Source: Gelatoporia subvermispora B (Eukaryota > Basidiomycota > Agaricomycetes > Polyporales > Gelatoporiaceae). From it: DNA of 64,000 nucleotides. Positions 1 through 11,942 of the stretch are shown one piece after another. Under the pieces are notes generated by a model. That model did not search any database and was not told the DNA's origin. It saw only the letters and a program-made list of their open reading frames with translations. The position numbers were made by a program, and so were the translations under genes. Within the stretch, counting starts at the first letter, position 1. Every line of letters begins with the position of its first letter. The stretch is taken from positions 935,581 through 999,580 of the forward strand of contig KB445792.1 of the NCBI GenBank assembly GCA_000320605.2, in the 5' to 3' direction.

Positions 1-443
1 CATCTGATATATTTCATGAGTGCTAGCATCAGACTGTAAATGGTGGGATTGGGGAGCGTGCTGCCGCTAAGGGCGGGAATTATGTGAAAGGATAATTACG
101 TCAGCGATCTGGATCTGGTGCCTTTGGGAGCTCAGATATCTTACGCTGGGTTCTTAAGTCAAGTCTGGCCTGCGCGCTCGCGCTGACCGTGTCTGGACGG
201 TATATCTGACCCGCTCAACCTGGCGGGTTTCAGAACAGCCGTCCAACTATTCCATCTGGTTCGTATCCCAAAAGTCCCTCATGTTGACCCACTTTTCACC
301 TTTTGCTTTATAACCTCGGATTCTCCGCGATGCCATTCCTGACTTCGCAGGCACCTGCTCATACATTCGAGGGGAGTTATAATACGCCTCCCCAGTAGAA
401 CCTCCAGCGGGCCCCTCTCACGACTCGAACGAAGTCTGCAGCC
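1..443. other. Intergenic, upstream of MFS transporter
   Basis: No coding sequence or RNA gene is recognisable here. The stretch presumably holds the promoter and 5' leader of the transporter that starts at 444. No clear TATA box or repeat stands out. Confidence 0.5.
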
Positions 444-3227
444 ATGGCCGTCCGCGAGAACTCTGAGACGCGCCCCCTACTGGACGCTGCTTCCGAACAA
501 TTGGAGTCCTATCGCTCCGTTGACGACGATGATTTACTCCCTTTAGAGCCGCCCGTACCGAACAAGATCTCGGGCTATGACTTGACATGGGTTCTGGCTG
601 GCCTCTGGAGTGCAGTCTTCTTGGGAGCACTGGACGGCAAGTCATGTAGCGTTGCTTACGCCGCTCAATCCGCTGACGTGGGGCTGTCAACAGGAACAAT
701 AGTTGCAACGTTGCTCTCCCCCATCGGGAGTTACTTCAATGAGTCGAACCGCTCATCGTACATCGGAACATCATACCTGCTGTCCGTATGTTGTTTTACT
801 CCCTTATACGGTATGTCTGCTGTGCAATGCATTCATTTACGGAGCGGTGAGTGACTGAAGGTCATGTTGAAGGTCGGCTATCGGACATCTTGGGACGCAA
901 AGGTGCCATGTTGTTAGCCTTGTCGCTCTTCGGTAGATCATGCGGTGCTTTTGCTTGGGGCGCCTGTCCTGACGTTCTCTCAGGGTCGGGCACGTTGTTG
1001 TGCGGGTTGGCCCCTTCCATGGACGCTCTTATCGCAGCCCGGGCGATAGCAGGCATGGGAGGCGGAGGGTAGGTGGGCAAGCTCCCTTCATTCAGTGCTA
1101 TTCTCACATCTTCGAATCGTGCATCACAGCGTTATGACAGGTGAGCTGTGAGCTCCGGCTTCAACCATGACGTCATGTCCTCAATGTCGCAATCCTGCTG
1201 CAGTCTCCAGCGTTGCGGTTACGGATTTGATTCCGCTGTGAGTGGGGCGCCGTGAATTTTGAAATGCTTGGACTCACTTTTTTTTCGCAGCCGCCAACGA
1301 GGGCTCTATCAGGGCATGACTAATATGTACGTGGCATATCCACTCGGGCATCTCGCACTTTGACAAACTCCGTGTCTCCGTGTCCAGCCTCTTCGGACTG
1401 GGAGCGGGACTGGGCGGACCTCTCGGAGGCTGGATGAACGATGCTCTAGGATGGCAAGTTTCATGTACCATGTTGTACCTTGCACGAGGCCTGACAAGTT
1501 GTTCTTTATCAGGAGATCGGCTTTCCTTTTACAGGTGAGCGCTCATGAATCAGAATTTCCTCGATCATGCCAACGATAATCATTCTGTCCTTCAGATGCC
1601 GCTTCTGGTGTTTTCTTTCGTTCTCGTAACGCTAAAGGTGTCTATACGGCTCCCCGACGAGATCGAGAACCAGTCAGTCCGCGCTAAATTGCGCCGGATA
1701 GATTTCCTCGGATCTTTCACGCTCGTCGGCACGGTCGGCTGTCTCCTCCTGGGTCTCAGTCTCAAATCCACTGAGGAATTACCCTGGTCCAACCCCATCA
1801 TTTGGGGTTTGCTGCTCGCTAGCGTCGTATGGTGTGCTTTCTTCATTTATGTGGAGACATATGTGTCGCCATATCCGGTCATGCCCATGCGACTCATCAA
1901 GCAACGAACACCGCTCGCTGTATCACTTTCGAATTTCTTTGGGAGTGTCGCGGCGTTCTCCATGGTGGGTGCACGCCCTCCCGATCACCGGTGGGTTGCT
2001 GACCTGCCTGATAGTTGTATAATGTACCGCTGGTACGTAAGGGTAGATCCCTGTGGTGAACACCGTTGACGCCGTGTTGCAGTATTTCTCTGCAGTCAGG
2101 TTGAACTCGTCCACCAATGCAGGTCGGTTTAGATTCTACAACCCCCAGTGCCGGGACCTAGCTGACGGGAGCTTACAGGGCTGCATCTACTGCCGCATTC
2201 AGTACGCTTGTCGTACCGCATCCCGGTGATTATCTGACGCGAGATTCTCCCTTCCTCAGGTTGCGATCTCGACGGGCAGCGTGTTCGCTGGCTGGTGCGT
2301 TCTACTGAGAGAACTGATTAAATGCTGATACCAAGCTCCGTCTCCCAGGATTATGAGAAGAACCGGGCAACTGTACTCGTTGACTCTCATCTCGGCCTCT
2401 CTGACGGTGATCGCCACCATTCTGGTGGCGCTCTGGAACAACAACACGGCGACATACCATCTTTGGCTTGACGTGGTGCCCCAAGGCTTTGGGATGGCCA
2501 GCGTTATCACCACTACGTTGATTGTAAGAGCCGAGCCGGCATCTTGTTAACCTCGTGTCTCGTCCAGCTGATGAAGAGCCGCTCAGGCTATGATCGCAAG
2601 TATCACACGAGAAGACCTGGCAGTGGCCACAGGCAGTATGTCCTCCGATCATGTCATGCGTATAGCTTCTCACCAGTGCGCGCACAGTCACATACCTCTT
2701 CCGAACTACGGGCCAAGTGATTGGCGTGAGCCTGAGCGGCGCACTCTTGCAAGCCATACTCACCAGAAAGCTCCGAGAACGCATCACTGGACCTGGGGCG
2801 TTGGAGGTGTGTGCAATACACTGATCATGCTGTATGTTACCACTGACCATAGCACTTTCAGATGATAGAAAGTATCCGGCAAGTGTTCTTGAGATGTTTC
2901 GCGTGTCAGCTCGTGTTTATGGCCTGTCCAGTCATTCAACAAGCATCATACCGGACTTGAGCCCGAAGCTGCGCGACGCAGCCGTGAGCTCATATGCCGA
3001 CGCCTTACGCGTCGTATTCATCTGCCAGGCTGCCGCTAACTTTATTTGCTTATTATGCTGTCTACCAATACAAGAAAACCCCCTCCCGTATGCACCTCCC
3101 TTAAGATCTTCTGTTGCCCAATTGACCATTATTTGTCAGGGGGACGCATGAGGAACAGGAAGCACAGTACCGAAGTCGAAAAAATACCTTGAGTGGGCAC
3201 ATCTCAGACAATAGTAGTGATACCTGA
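444..3227 (+). CDS. MFS transporter, vacuolar amino-acid/drug type (Vba/Fnx1-like)
   Basis: Predicted 12-14 helix major facilitator that moves small cations, amino acids or drugs across the vacuolar or plasma membrane. The spliced protein shows a polar N-terminus, a first helix around GLWSAVFLGALDG, the family motif GRLSDILGRKGAML, and a GMGGGGVMTVSS segment followed by TDLIPLRQRGLYQGMTNI, which is characteristic of the Vba/Fnx1 branch. Later come FSMLYNVPLYFSAVRLNSS and a C-terminal QENPLPG tail ending SDNSSDT. At least ten introns are needed; the frame is continuous across all of them. One intron (2879-2931) uses a GC donor. Exact substrate cannot be told from sequence. The frame is intact and the gene looks functional. 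Confidence 0.87.
2879..2931 (+). other. GC-AG intron in the MFS gene
   Basis: The conserved peptide ESIRHSTSIIPDL is restored only if splicing removes 2879-2931. This intron begins GCAAGT and ends CCAG. No GT donor in the area keeps the family sequence in frame. GCAAGT is the usual form of a GC donor. Confidence 0.65.
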
Positions 3228-3381
3228 CGTTGTACGATGGAAAATTTGTACATATATACAGCCGCATTATCTGGAACCTAGCATTATCAACATTGTCAGG
3301 CGAGAATTTGTCAGTTATTTGCGAGATTGGGGAAGGTCACCCCAGGCTGATTGCTTGGCACACGAAGCAAATGAGCAGAAT

Positions 3382-3642
3382 TTATGATTGCGATGGTTTT
3401 GGTTGTAGTTCTTCTATCCACCTCTTTGGCCGCTTCTCTACAACGGTGACCCTGCGCTTCCTCTGGCCATCCTCCTCCGCACCATCGTCCGCGTACCGAT
3501 CGCGGCTAATGCGAGCAGGACATGGTAGCACTGCAGATGCAGAAACTGTGATGACACTTGCGATGAATGTGAGGGCGAAGAGTGAGGAGACGAATGTGCG
3601 CCGTTGGCGGTGGGTGAAGTTGAGTGTTCTGGCAGGGGTCAT
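3382..3642 (-). CDS. Small single-pass membrane protein, hypothetical
   Basis: An uninterrupted 86-residue frame with an ATG start and a TAA stop. The N-terminus is basic (a THRQRR block) and is followed by one hydrophobic helix, roughly residues 16-37. Then comes a CPAR motif and a strongly charged, Arg/Lys-rich tail that includes VVEKRPKRW. This layout (basic, one helix, charged tail) resembles small mitochondrial inner-membrane or assembly factors, but I do not recognise the family. It is tail-to-tail with the MFS gene and divergent from the bZIP gene. Codon-like composition and the helix support a real gene. Confidence 0.5.
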   Translation of the reverse strand: MTPARTLNFTHRQRRTFVSSLFALTFIASVITVSASAVLPCPARISRDRYADDGAEEDGQRKRRVTVVEKRPKRWIEELQPKPSQS

Positions 3643-4095
3643 TTATGATGTCTGCGGGCTAAAGTTGAGTCGGAATCATCAGACGGTGTCGTGCGGTACG
3701 CACCGGTCTCAACAGCTCATATCTCCACTGCTCACGGAAAAGAGCACGACCCGATGGCTGATGTCGCAAGAAAAGTGGAGGTCGTCTTGCAGCGTCTTGC
3801 GCGGCGAAAGGCAAAGTCGCAAGTGACGACTCAGTCGCTATCTGTCACGTGCACTCTTGCCATGTTTGGTGTGGGCTGGGGCGGGGTCTGAACAAAAGGT
3901 CGTGCCGGTGCATGCCGAAACGGATGCCGATCCCGTTCGTGTCGGGCGGCGTGCTGAGTACGCAGCGAGCTTGACGCTAAGGTCGTGGGTCGAGTCCAAC
4001 CTTCGTCCGGTGCAGCCGCGCAGTTGGCCTGTATCCTTGTAAATCGTTCCATCTGACCAGGTTCTCGCATCTGCCCGTTCACAGTCAGTCAGTTT

Positions 4096-6015
4096 ATGTC
4101 AAACAAAGATAGTAGGGCGCGCAGTGTTTCCGGGGAGCTTGAGGTAATCACGAGTCCTATCGTTCGCGGCTTCCAGCTCATCTGCGCGTAGAGCTCTGAC
4201 TTGGGCTCCCCTGGGCCTAACGATCTCAACGATGGCGGTTCCTCCCATCAGCCAGGCAAGCCGGGAAGAAAGAAAAACCCAAAGTATGCAGTCATCTGCC
4301 ACACATGCAACGTCCAGCGTGATGATGCTTACGTGCTCTGGACTAGCTCGCAAGCTGCCAGGCGCGATCAAAACCGGATTGCACAGAGGGAGTTCCGTCT
4401 TAGAAAGCAACAACGTGTGCGTTGGCTCTCGTGCCTTGTCCGCCTGAGCGTGCTGACCATGGTGTAGATACGAGATCTCGAGGCTAGTGTCGAGATCCTC
4501 TCTGGTGGCAAGGAAGAGGCCCTCGCTCACTTGCGTAAGATCATGAAAGGTACGCACTTCAAAGGTGTTCCTTGCTTTTGACCGACATCTCCGTGCTGTG
4601 GGGCAGATCTGATGCACGAGAACCACGTCCTGCGTGGGCTGTTACGCAATTTGAGTAACTTCATCGGTGACGGCGCAGGCGGTCTTTTGCCCAAGCTTGG
4701 GTGGGACATCAATGACTTCAACAACTTCCTCAACAAAGGCGAGACGGACACCGCCTGGGAAAGTTATCAGCGGAACAAGCAAGATTCGACTGTCGTTGGC
4801 TCATCCACTACGACTACGCCAGCACCGCCCCCAGCGGCAGCGTCTGGCTCGGGCACACAGAAACGCGCCGCTGAGGAGGATCCATTTGGCATTCGTACAA
4901 AACGTCCTCGCTCATTCAGCGACCAAAATGGCGACGATCGGCATGACATCTACCCGTCTCTCGTTCCCCTTGGCGGTGCATCCGGTTCAGGTTCGGCGAG
5001 CGTCGGCGGCATGTACTCGACCGCTGGCCGGTCGTCGCACTCCGATTTGTTCGACCTAATGCGCGGTTCGCCCAACTCGCCCATGTTTGTCCCTTCCGCC
5101 AATTCGCCGTCTAACGCCTCCGGTCAGTTTGCTGGACCCTCTCCTTCAGCTACGGCTGGGTATACGTCGTCGTATCTTCCCTCCATGCATATGGCCGCTG
5201 ACCCCAATATTCCGCCAATATCCGCTGTAAATACCCGCACTGCGCCCGCGCCTCTAGCCCCGCCTCGACAGGCGGCGGCTGGGCAACCGGTATCCGAGGA
5301 AGATATGGACCCAAAACGAAATGAAGCGTATAAGCTTATTCAGTAAGCGCTGGTATGATCAGAGAGTTTGCTCATGTCTCATTGACCGGACCAGCTATCA
5401 CCTCGACAATTTTAAGCGCAACCACAACTATTGCTTACCATCTTCGCTACGCCCGACACTGGTCCAGAGGTAATGCGCAATCGCATAGGACATCCCACCC
5501 CTTTTCTGACAGTCGGTCCGTCTCCCAGGTCCATAGCACACGGCAAGTGTTCCCTACTGCCTTACCTCACCGCTAGGTCTGAACGCTTATGTGATATGCA
5601 GAGGGAGTGATCGACAGCATCCTACACCCTGAACTTCGCGATCGCATGATTCTTCTTCGAGGTACGATCATTGATCGACTTCCATGCTTGGGATTGTTCA
5701 CTCAGTCACGATGACGCTATCTCAGCACGTTTCGACCTGGTCGAATGTCTACACGACTATCGAACAGCCGTGACCATCCACGGAGACGATGTCCTAGCAC
5801 ATAGCAACTGGGAAATCAGCGAGAACTGGATTCGAAGATACAAGTTTGTCCCTTCTCCTTCACGTATCAAGCTGTCATAACACCTAATATACCCTTGCAG
5901 AGTTCTCATCGACCAGGAAACACTTGCCATAACTAATCGGTGGAGGCGTGAACGAGGGGACCCCGAGCTACGTCTCTCAGACATGGGCGATGACCCTCAG
6001 GGTACCCCTGTTTGA
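4096..6015 (+). CDS. bZIP transcription factor with DUF3425 domain (Yap/Pap1-like)
   Basis: Predicted nuclear DNA-binding regulator, probably of stress or metabolic genes. The first exon encodes MSNKDSRARSVSGELE. The basic region reads RRDQNRIAQREFRLRKQQ and fits the NxxAQxxFR signature of fungal Yap/Pap1 bZIPs. A leucine zipper follows (RIRDLEASVEIL and onward). A long Ser/Pro/Gly-rich middle holds a KR-rich stretch (RTKRPRS) that could be a nuclear signal. The C-terminus, from MDPKRNEAYKLIQ through NFKRNHNYCLP, LHPELRDRMILLRG, VTIHGDDVLAHSNWE and ENWIRRYKFLIDQ, is a typical DUF3425 domain. About six short introns are required, including one inside the basic region. I see no redox Cys clusters like those of Yap1, so oxidant sensing is not supported. 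Confidence 0.88.
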
Positions 6016-6404
6016 TCCACGACAGGCATATGCAATTATGTGTATACCAGGGACCTGGATATTGGAAGATTGGCAGGTTGAACATCTCTGTGTACTTTAG
6101 CTGTCGTAGATGTTACTGTGCCAATGTATTCAGCTACACATTCAGGAAGACATTGTAGGTACCCATGGTGCATGGAGCGGCTGTAGGTCGCTTTCTTCCT
6201 GGCGATCTCTATGGCGCTGTCTCAGTGTGAATGGTCCCCTCCGATGTACCAATAGCAACAATTTCGGCGGGAACTGCTAGTTTCGGGCATGAGAAGGACG
6301 CTTGACAAATGAGCTCTAAACGAGAAGACTTGAGATTTCATTTGCTCCAAACCCATCTATAATATGCGGCTACGCACAATGTTTCTAATTTGCACATAAT
6401 ATAA
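6016..6404. other. Convergent intergenic (3' ends)
   Basis: Lies between the stop codons of the bZIP gene and uS14m, so it should hold both 3' UTRs. It is AT-richer near 6355-6405. I see no further gene. Confidence 0.5.
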
Positions 6405-6768
6405 TCACCACGAAGCCTTCTTCACACCAGGCAGTTCGTTGTTCAAGGCCTTCAAGCGGAATTGATACTACGTGGGGTCAGCGTCTTCGTTTTCGACTTG
6501 ACGTTGAGGAAGGACATACCCTGCACAGACCAAACTCCCCAATGATACCACGACCTCTACCGGTCTCGACGCAGCGATTCTTGACAGTAGTCGGGCGAGT
6601 GTACTTGCCGAAGGTGTTCAACTGAAGCTGCGCCTGGTAGCGGACCTGGGGCGGTAGTGTCTGGTTGCGCGCGACATACAGGTACGCGCGGCGCACGAGT
6701 TCTTGCGCGTTCACCCCGGCGCGAGCCTTCTTGTCGCGCAAGATGCGCACGTTGAACCCGGCGTGCAT
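6405..6768 (-). CDS. MRP2: Mitochondrial small-subunit ribosomal protein uS14m
   Basis: Component of the mitochondrial 37S subunit, close to the decoding site. Two exons. The first runs from the ATG at 6768 and contains LPPQVRYQAQLQL and then KNRCVETGRGRGI, the conserved uS14 core around the Cys and RGRG. An intron with donor GTATGT and acceptor TAG separates FGLCR from YQFRLKALNNELPGVKKASW, the standard uS14m C-terminus. Total length is about 103 residues, normal for the family. Only one Cys of the bacterial zinc knuckle remains, as is usual in mitochondrial forms. The start follows family alignment (MHAGFNVRILRD); an additional 5' exon is possible but not needed. Confidence 0.93.
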
Positions 6769-8772
6769 TGAAAGTACAGCTAAACAGGAGCGAGGCTGAG
6801 CGAGGATACTGGAAAGCTAAAGGTGGCTGAGGCGCCCACGACAGCAAACTTCGGCAACCTCCGTAGCATAAATAGGCGCTCACGAAGCCATGTCACTGAA
6901 GTCATGCTAGCCATCCTAGCGCTGGCAGTGAACCTACGTTGGATGAGCAGTTTCGGTCACCGTAGGTCCTTCGCTCAACCTCGACAGAATAAGTACCTCT
7001 GACTATTATCGTGCTATACTGGACTACCAGTAAGTGGAGTATAGTTGTCCTACAATCGTCCTGCATTGGCAAAATTTTATAGACTACATAACATGGTTCT
7101 TTGAGACTGAAGATTCAATCACTTGAATTGAGCTGCAATACCGATATTTCAGGACATTAGATCCTACTACTTAGAACCAAGGCGTGAGATAGTCGGAAAA
7201 CTGGTCGCCGAATGACTCGACGGGTTGGGCTAAAAATTCGCCAATTGACACCTAAATATGGCGTGATTGGAGGCCTTCAGGTGTATATTAAATCCATGCC
7301 GTAGGGCTACGCGACACACTCAGCAGCCCAATCTCGGAGTGGAAGGCTCGCTTAGCTTGAGAACCTTCTCACTGCTCAGGCGACCGACCGAATCGAAGTA
7401 TGTGCTACCATTCTGAGGATGCGCGGAAAGCACGTGATAATATTTCAGCGACGCGTCAAACGCACGGCAGGCGCGGGATGCGAACTTGCTGAGCCACGGC
7501 CCACAGGAGACACTACACTGGCTGAAAACAGTACATTGGCTACGAAAGACTGCATATTAAGGGAGCAGATGTTGAAACGGTCTTATCCCGTCTGGCCTGA
7601 CCGTCGCAGTTTTCCGAGCTTTCGACCGTTCTCGACACTTGACTCGTGGTTCTGCTAAACTAAACCATACTTGTCGCCCTCTGGAACCCTGCTATCAAGA
7701 ACCCGCTTGCTCCAACACCGCGTTGACTGCTTTTTTGACCAATTTCTGACGTCGACTGCGGCCCGCGTCTGTAGCGCTGTTTTGACTGGGCAATGAATCG
7801 CCTCCAGCTTCCCGCGTTGCGTTTCACAATGGACAATGTACATAACTCCGGGTGCTTGTTCGATTGATTGGTGGATTCTGTCCCTGGAATCGTCTCTCTC
7901 ATGCCCATACCCTTGCCTTCTTTGGCCTGTCTTAAGCACTTCCGCCCAGCATCACACCATGAGGATGCTATATCCGCATAACTCACCCCCTTGCCGGCGG
8001 TCCCAGATCTGTCTCACCTCCATCTGTTCGGAATCTATATCTCATGTCCCGGCTTCTAGTTCATCTCCGGGAAGTCCGGTCTTCCACTTGGCAGCTCGAT
8101 GACATCGAGTCCGCAAGTATCTTCCGATTCCCTGGACTACACCCACCCATCGGTCGTCACTGAATGTCAAAGTGGTGGCCCATTGTCGTCATTAGACCTT
8201 TCAGTGCCTGATCTGTCTTGCCTCGCCGCAATACATTCTCACCATGCCTGCTACATTGTCTCGGCGATTTTCCAGTGTACGATCTTTCCTGCTTCGACGT
8301 GGCATCCGGTGCGACATGAGACCGTTCGAGCGTTCGCCACAGCAGGCCCCAACGGATAGTCGGTGTTCCTGTAGCTTCGCAACGCGCCACTGCATGCAGC
8401 AAGCCATCCGAGGTGTCGCTGACGTACCCGGGGTATTTATGCGTTCGCCAGAACTGATCTCGCATCCCCGGGATCTGCCCGGCGGACTGAAACGATCGCA
8501 GCGTCACATCGGCCCTCTATCAAATGTGCCGGCATGCCACGCGGAATAACCTAGGTCGATACCAATCGGATCGAGGGATCACCATGCCGCTAGCACGCTG
8601 CAGATTTTTGATATCTCGTGCACGGATTGTGCACGGACGGAGTACACATTGCAGCGTGTTCAGCAGGGCTCATGACGCCCACGCCGCCGGCTGCTCAATG
8701 TCCGCTGACCTTTTATTTCTTGCCGAATAAAAGGCAAGCTTCTCAGCCGAGAAGTCTGGCAATCCTCTTCCA
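6769..8772. other. Gene-poor 2-kb divergent intergenic region
   Basis: This is the longest stretch without a supported gene, lying between the starts of uS14m and DUF6593 protein A. Short open frames exist on both strands, but none carries a recognisable motif or a convincing splice-linked extension. A 7-bp inverted repeat (CTATACT / AGTATAG) sits near 7013-7043. I see no tRNA, rRNA or transposase motif. It could contain an unrecognised or decayed gene, a non-coding RNA or simply promoters. Confidence 0.45.
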
Positions 8773-9580
8773 ATGGCTAGCACCAGTGCCTCTGCAAGTG
8801 CATCCACGACCTCTATTACCACGACCGTCGTTGATGAACTCATTTTTCCATTCGAGTTCTCCACGAACCCGAACGCGGACATGCGTACCGTCAACGTAAA
8901 GCACGTTATCGCCGGTGCCGCTGAACCTGAGGAGATCTACAAGGTACGTATAGTATATCGCCGTCATCAGCTTCTCAATAGACGATCTTCTGGATTATCT
9001 TTTGCAGTTCTTCCATCCACTCACGGGTTTGGCCATCACGAGCGTCACATCCATCCATCGCAGGAACCTCGCGACTCAGCACTGGGAGAACGCCGGCGAA
9101 GTTAACTGGACAAACGATTGGACCGCTCACGTGTACTTTGGACTTGAGCGGGTACTCCCTCGACGTGATGAGACGTCATTCTTGGATTAACTAGATCCCA
9201 CATAGGTCAGCATGAAGGAGGTCCGGCAATTGCACAAAAGATCCAGCAAGTGGGGGGCCCATGAGCACATTATTCTTTGCAGTTACAGTCGCTGAGCAGT
9301 CGCACTTGTCAGGTCGCGCAGGTTCAAAGCAAATGGAACAGAATACAAATGGAAGATTGCAGAAAATGGAGTGGATCTATTTGTGAGTAATCACTACGTG
9401 ACAGGGCAGCGCGGGCTACAACGAGTCGGGTAGTGTGTCAATCTCCGCGGCAAGACCATTGCGACATGGACGCAGGAAGACGTCACGCTACGCGTTATGC
9501 GCAGCGCGGAGCCCATCCTGGATCGTGTTGTTATAACTTGCTTCCTCAACTTGTGGATGAAGAACATCAACGCGTGGTAG
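8773..9580 (+). CDS. DUF6593 family protein (copy A)
   Basis: Function unknown; DUF6593 proteins are small soluble proteins common and multi-copy in mushroom-forming fungi. Five exons join into a continuous frame. The N-terminus is Ser/Thr/Ala-rich. Then come [35 protein letters not shown], a [16 protein letters not shown] strand pair, [19 protein letters not shown] (the typical 'xYKWK' segment) and a C-terminus [17 protein letters not shown]. The last exon starts [14 protein letters not shown]. The 'YKWK' strand followed by a hydrophobic C-terminal strand fits the family. It shares this plan with the gene at 19330-20157 on the other strand. Confidence is higher for the gene than for the family name. 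Confidence 0.75.
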
Positions 9581-9763
9581 GAGACCGTCTTGTCTCGTGT
9601 ACTTGTAGTCAGACCCTCTGTGTCGATAGGCGTGTACAGATAGGTGGGAGCTAATGTTTGGCAGTATATGCGATAGTGTACAAGTGGACAGCGGCGACAG
9701 CGAGCGAACCGGTATCTATGACCGATGTAAAGGGGAGATGATGCGAGGAGGGCATTGTGGCGG

Positions 9764-10084
9764 TCATCGCGCCTCGAATTGCACCACTGGCGCAAACGAG
9801 GTGAGCAGCAAGTAACAAGCATCAGTGATGGCGACGCACTTCGTTTTGTCCTCTTCTTGTACATGATACGGTGACCGCACTCCCTACACCGGATAGGTTC
9901 CCGAGATTTGATTTCGTTTTTTGCGCCGCAGTCTGTGACAGGTCAGCGACGATTGCGATGTCACTGTAGAGGGTGAGTACTGACCTGCGCAGAGGTATTC
10001 CATCTCCTGGCGAGGAGCGGGCATGTAAGATGCCCCACCGGAGGCTGGAGGGTTGCCAAAGTTCCCGCTCTGCTGAGAGTTCAT
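9764..10084 (-). CDS. RPB12: RNA polymerases I/II/III shared subunit RPB12 (ABC10-alpha)
   Basis: Small zinc-binding subunit common to all three nuclear RNA polymerases. Three exons give about 70 residues. The protein has a Gly/Pro-rich N-terminal tail, then [20 protein letters not shown], then [16 protein letters not shown] and a final exon MVQFEAR ending in TGA. The four Cys of the zinc ribbon (CxxC and CxxC) are all present and the C-terminal basic block is invariant in the family. The first in-frame ATG that needs no upstream exon is at 10084, which gives the normal family length. Both introns have standard GT-AG borders; the second splits the Met codon of MVQFEAR. Confidence 0.95.
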
Positions 10085-10968
10085 GGATGCAGAGGGTAGA
10101 GAGGTATTTGTGAGTGTTTGGTCGGCCACGGGCCGGATAGCTATGGGCGCTCAAGTCCATGCAAGGCAGCCTGCCAGGACAGCAGGCTGTGCTCACCTTC
10201 AACGACAACGCAAAGATTAAATCATGAACCCTGACGCCCGGTTGCGAAGACATTTGGCGGTATCATCCTCCGCGATGAGAGGATAGCTTGTGTGCTACCT
10301 GTTCCGTAGCAGCTGTAGGCGTGTTGCGTCGTGTGCGCGACGCGCGACAAGCCTGCCATCGTAGCATGCCGACGGTGGTCATCGAGGAACATCCCCATCA
10401 CATAGTGTCAGCTGGGAAGACTTTACAGACATGACCCAGCGAGCCTTGGGATGTCAGGGTGCGAGTTGTGAGGATACTAACAAACAGGTGTAGCGTGCCA
10501 ATCGAACGGACGCCAGGGCGCCAGGATCAAGAGAGATATGAGCTCGGGTAGATCAAGAGAGGAGATATGACACGGTGCGGCACACGGCTAGCAGGTACTA
10601 ACACCGATGTCGTCCTGGAACGTACAGCAACAATTGACAGACAGCATAAACCGACATCGGTGGGCCGGCTAGGGGAGAGCTAGGAGCTACTAGGCCGCCG
10701 CCTGTGCCACGGATGCGGCGGTTCCATGCGGGGATACCTCTCCTCCGCATCTCCTTGTCGACAACCGTCTATTTTGATCGTCTCAACCGCCCAAGCTGCG
10801 CTCCTCGAAACTGCAATCAGCGACACCCTGCACCGATGACTCCATGACACTTGCGATATGTCTTGCTTGGCAACCACAATACGAGCCCGTTTCCAAGGCG
10901 GCACACTATAATAGACCCTCGGACGCTCGCCAGGTCCTAGGTCGCCTCCGGCTACCTTCCCGTCCGCC
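10085..10968. other. Divergent intergenic region
   Basis: Sits between the starts of RPB12 (minus) and the Ser-rich gene (plus), so it should carry both promoters. I see no motif-bearing reading frame, RNA gene or repeat apart from the TATA-like box at 10907-10912. Short open frames antisense to the downstream gene look like by-products of GC-rich sequence. Confidence 0.45.
10907..10912 (+). promoter_or_regulatory. TATA-like element
   Basis: TATAAT lies 57 bases before the ATG at 10969, in a plausible position for a core promoter with a short leader. It is judged by position and sequence only. Confidence 0.3.
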
Positions 10969-11942
10969 ATGACCACTACTCTCCCTTCCTTCGTCGAGCT
11001 CATGGCTTCCCTTGGGCTCGATAACACCAGCTCGACCACCACCGGGCCCGCTCGCCATGGGTCTGGTACTCACCATTCGCGGTCCTCGTCCTACTCATCT
11101 ATCAGCTCTGTCTCTTCGCAAGCTTCTAGCACTGTATCATCAACGCATTCCTCCACACATTCCGATATTTATTCCAACTCTTCTCCTTCCATTGTCATCT
11201 CGCGCGAACGCGATGAGCACAACCTTTTCGACCGTGACTGGGATATGGAAAGGCGACGGACGCGTGCAGCGCGCTTCTCTCCTTACGGTCCCGCAATTGT
11301 GAGTTCTCATGTCATCGGTGCGATGACTATCCATCTGACAACCGCGCAGTCACATACAAGGAGGGGCAGCATGCCTGTGATGCCAACAGATGAAGATCCG
11401 GAAGAGCGACCAAACAGGGTACGTGAACCCGAAGTAATTCCATTTACGATATTCACCTCAATTCAAACTAGGCACTGTCCACCTCACCTCGCATCTCGTC
11501 TCAACGGACTGCGGGCCGACGAGGTTCTGTACTGAGCCTCCGAAATCATCGTCCAGAGAAACTGAGGCTGTCAGATGGCGACCTTCCTGCACACACTCCG
11601 ATCTCAACATTTGTTCGTCGTAAGACACCGCAGACATCCCCAACATCCCCAACCTTCCCTACCCTGTCTAAGAAGCGCTCGTCCAGCCCCTCGTTGCCCG
11701 TCTCCATCCCGACGCTCCCGCAGTTCTTTCCTCCAGCCACATACACCGGCTACAACACGTCCGACACCGACGATGATGACATGCAGACTGACCCGCCCCA
11801 GCATCGCCTCCGTGGCGCCCGATATGTGGTGGCGAAAGAATCCGCAGTTCGGTCATATCGTAGTGGCGGCATCGGTCGCCGGTCGCTGTTGCAAGCCAGC
11901 GCTCTGGAAAACCGACAACGCCACATCTCTCCCATCGCTTGA
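10969..11942 (+). CDS. Ser-rich hypothetical protein
   Basis: I do not recognise a family. The N-terminus MTTTLPSFVELMASLGLD looks like an amphipathic helix and may be the conserved part. It is followed by a long Ser tract (residues about 30-75), a charged DRDWDMERRRTRAARFSPYGPAI segment, then Ser/Pro-rich sequence with many SP/TP sites. The C-terminal segment RLRGARYVVAKESAVRS and GIGRRSLLQASALE is again less simple. Two short introns join three exons in frame; the first (51 bases) is a multiple of three without a stop, so retention would also be in frame. The many SP/TP motifs suggest regulation by a proline-directed kinase, which is inference. Confidence 0.7.

Noticed and set aside
3230..3826. 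A 198-residue plus-strand frame downstream of the MFS gene
   Set aside because: It is antisense to the better-composed small membrane protein and has no motif; it is rich in Ser/Arg/Cys as is usual for shadow frames.
8099..8549. A mitochondrial-targeted protein gene (MPATLSRRFSS...)
   Set aside because: The presequence-like start is not followed by any conserved or well-composed frame, and no splice model extends it.
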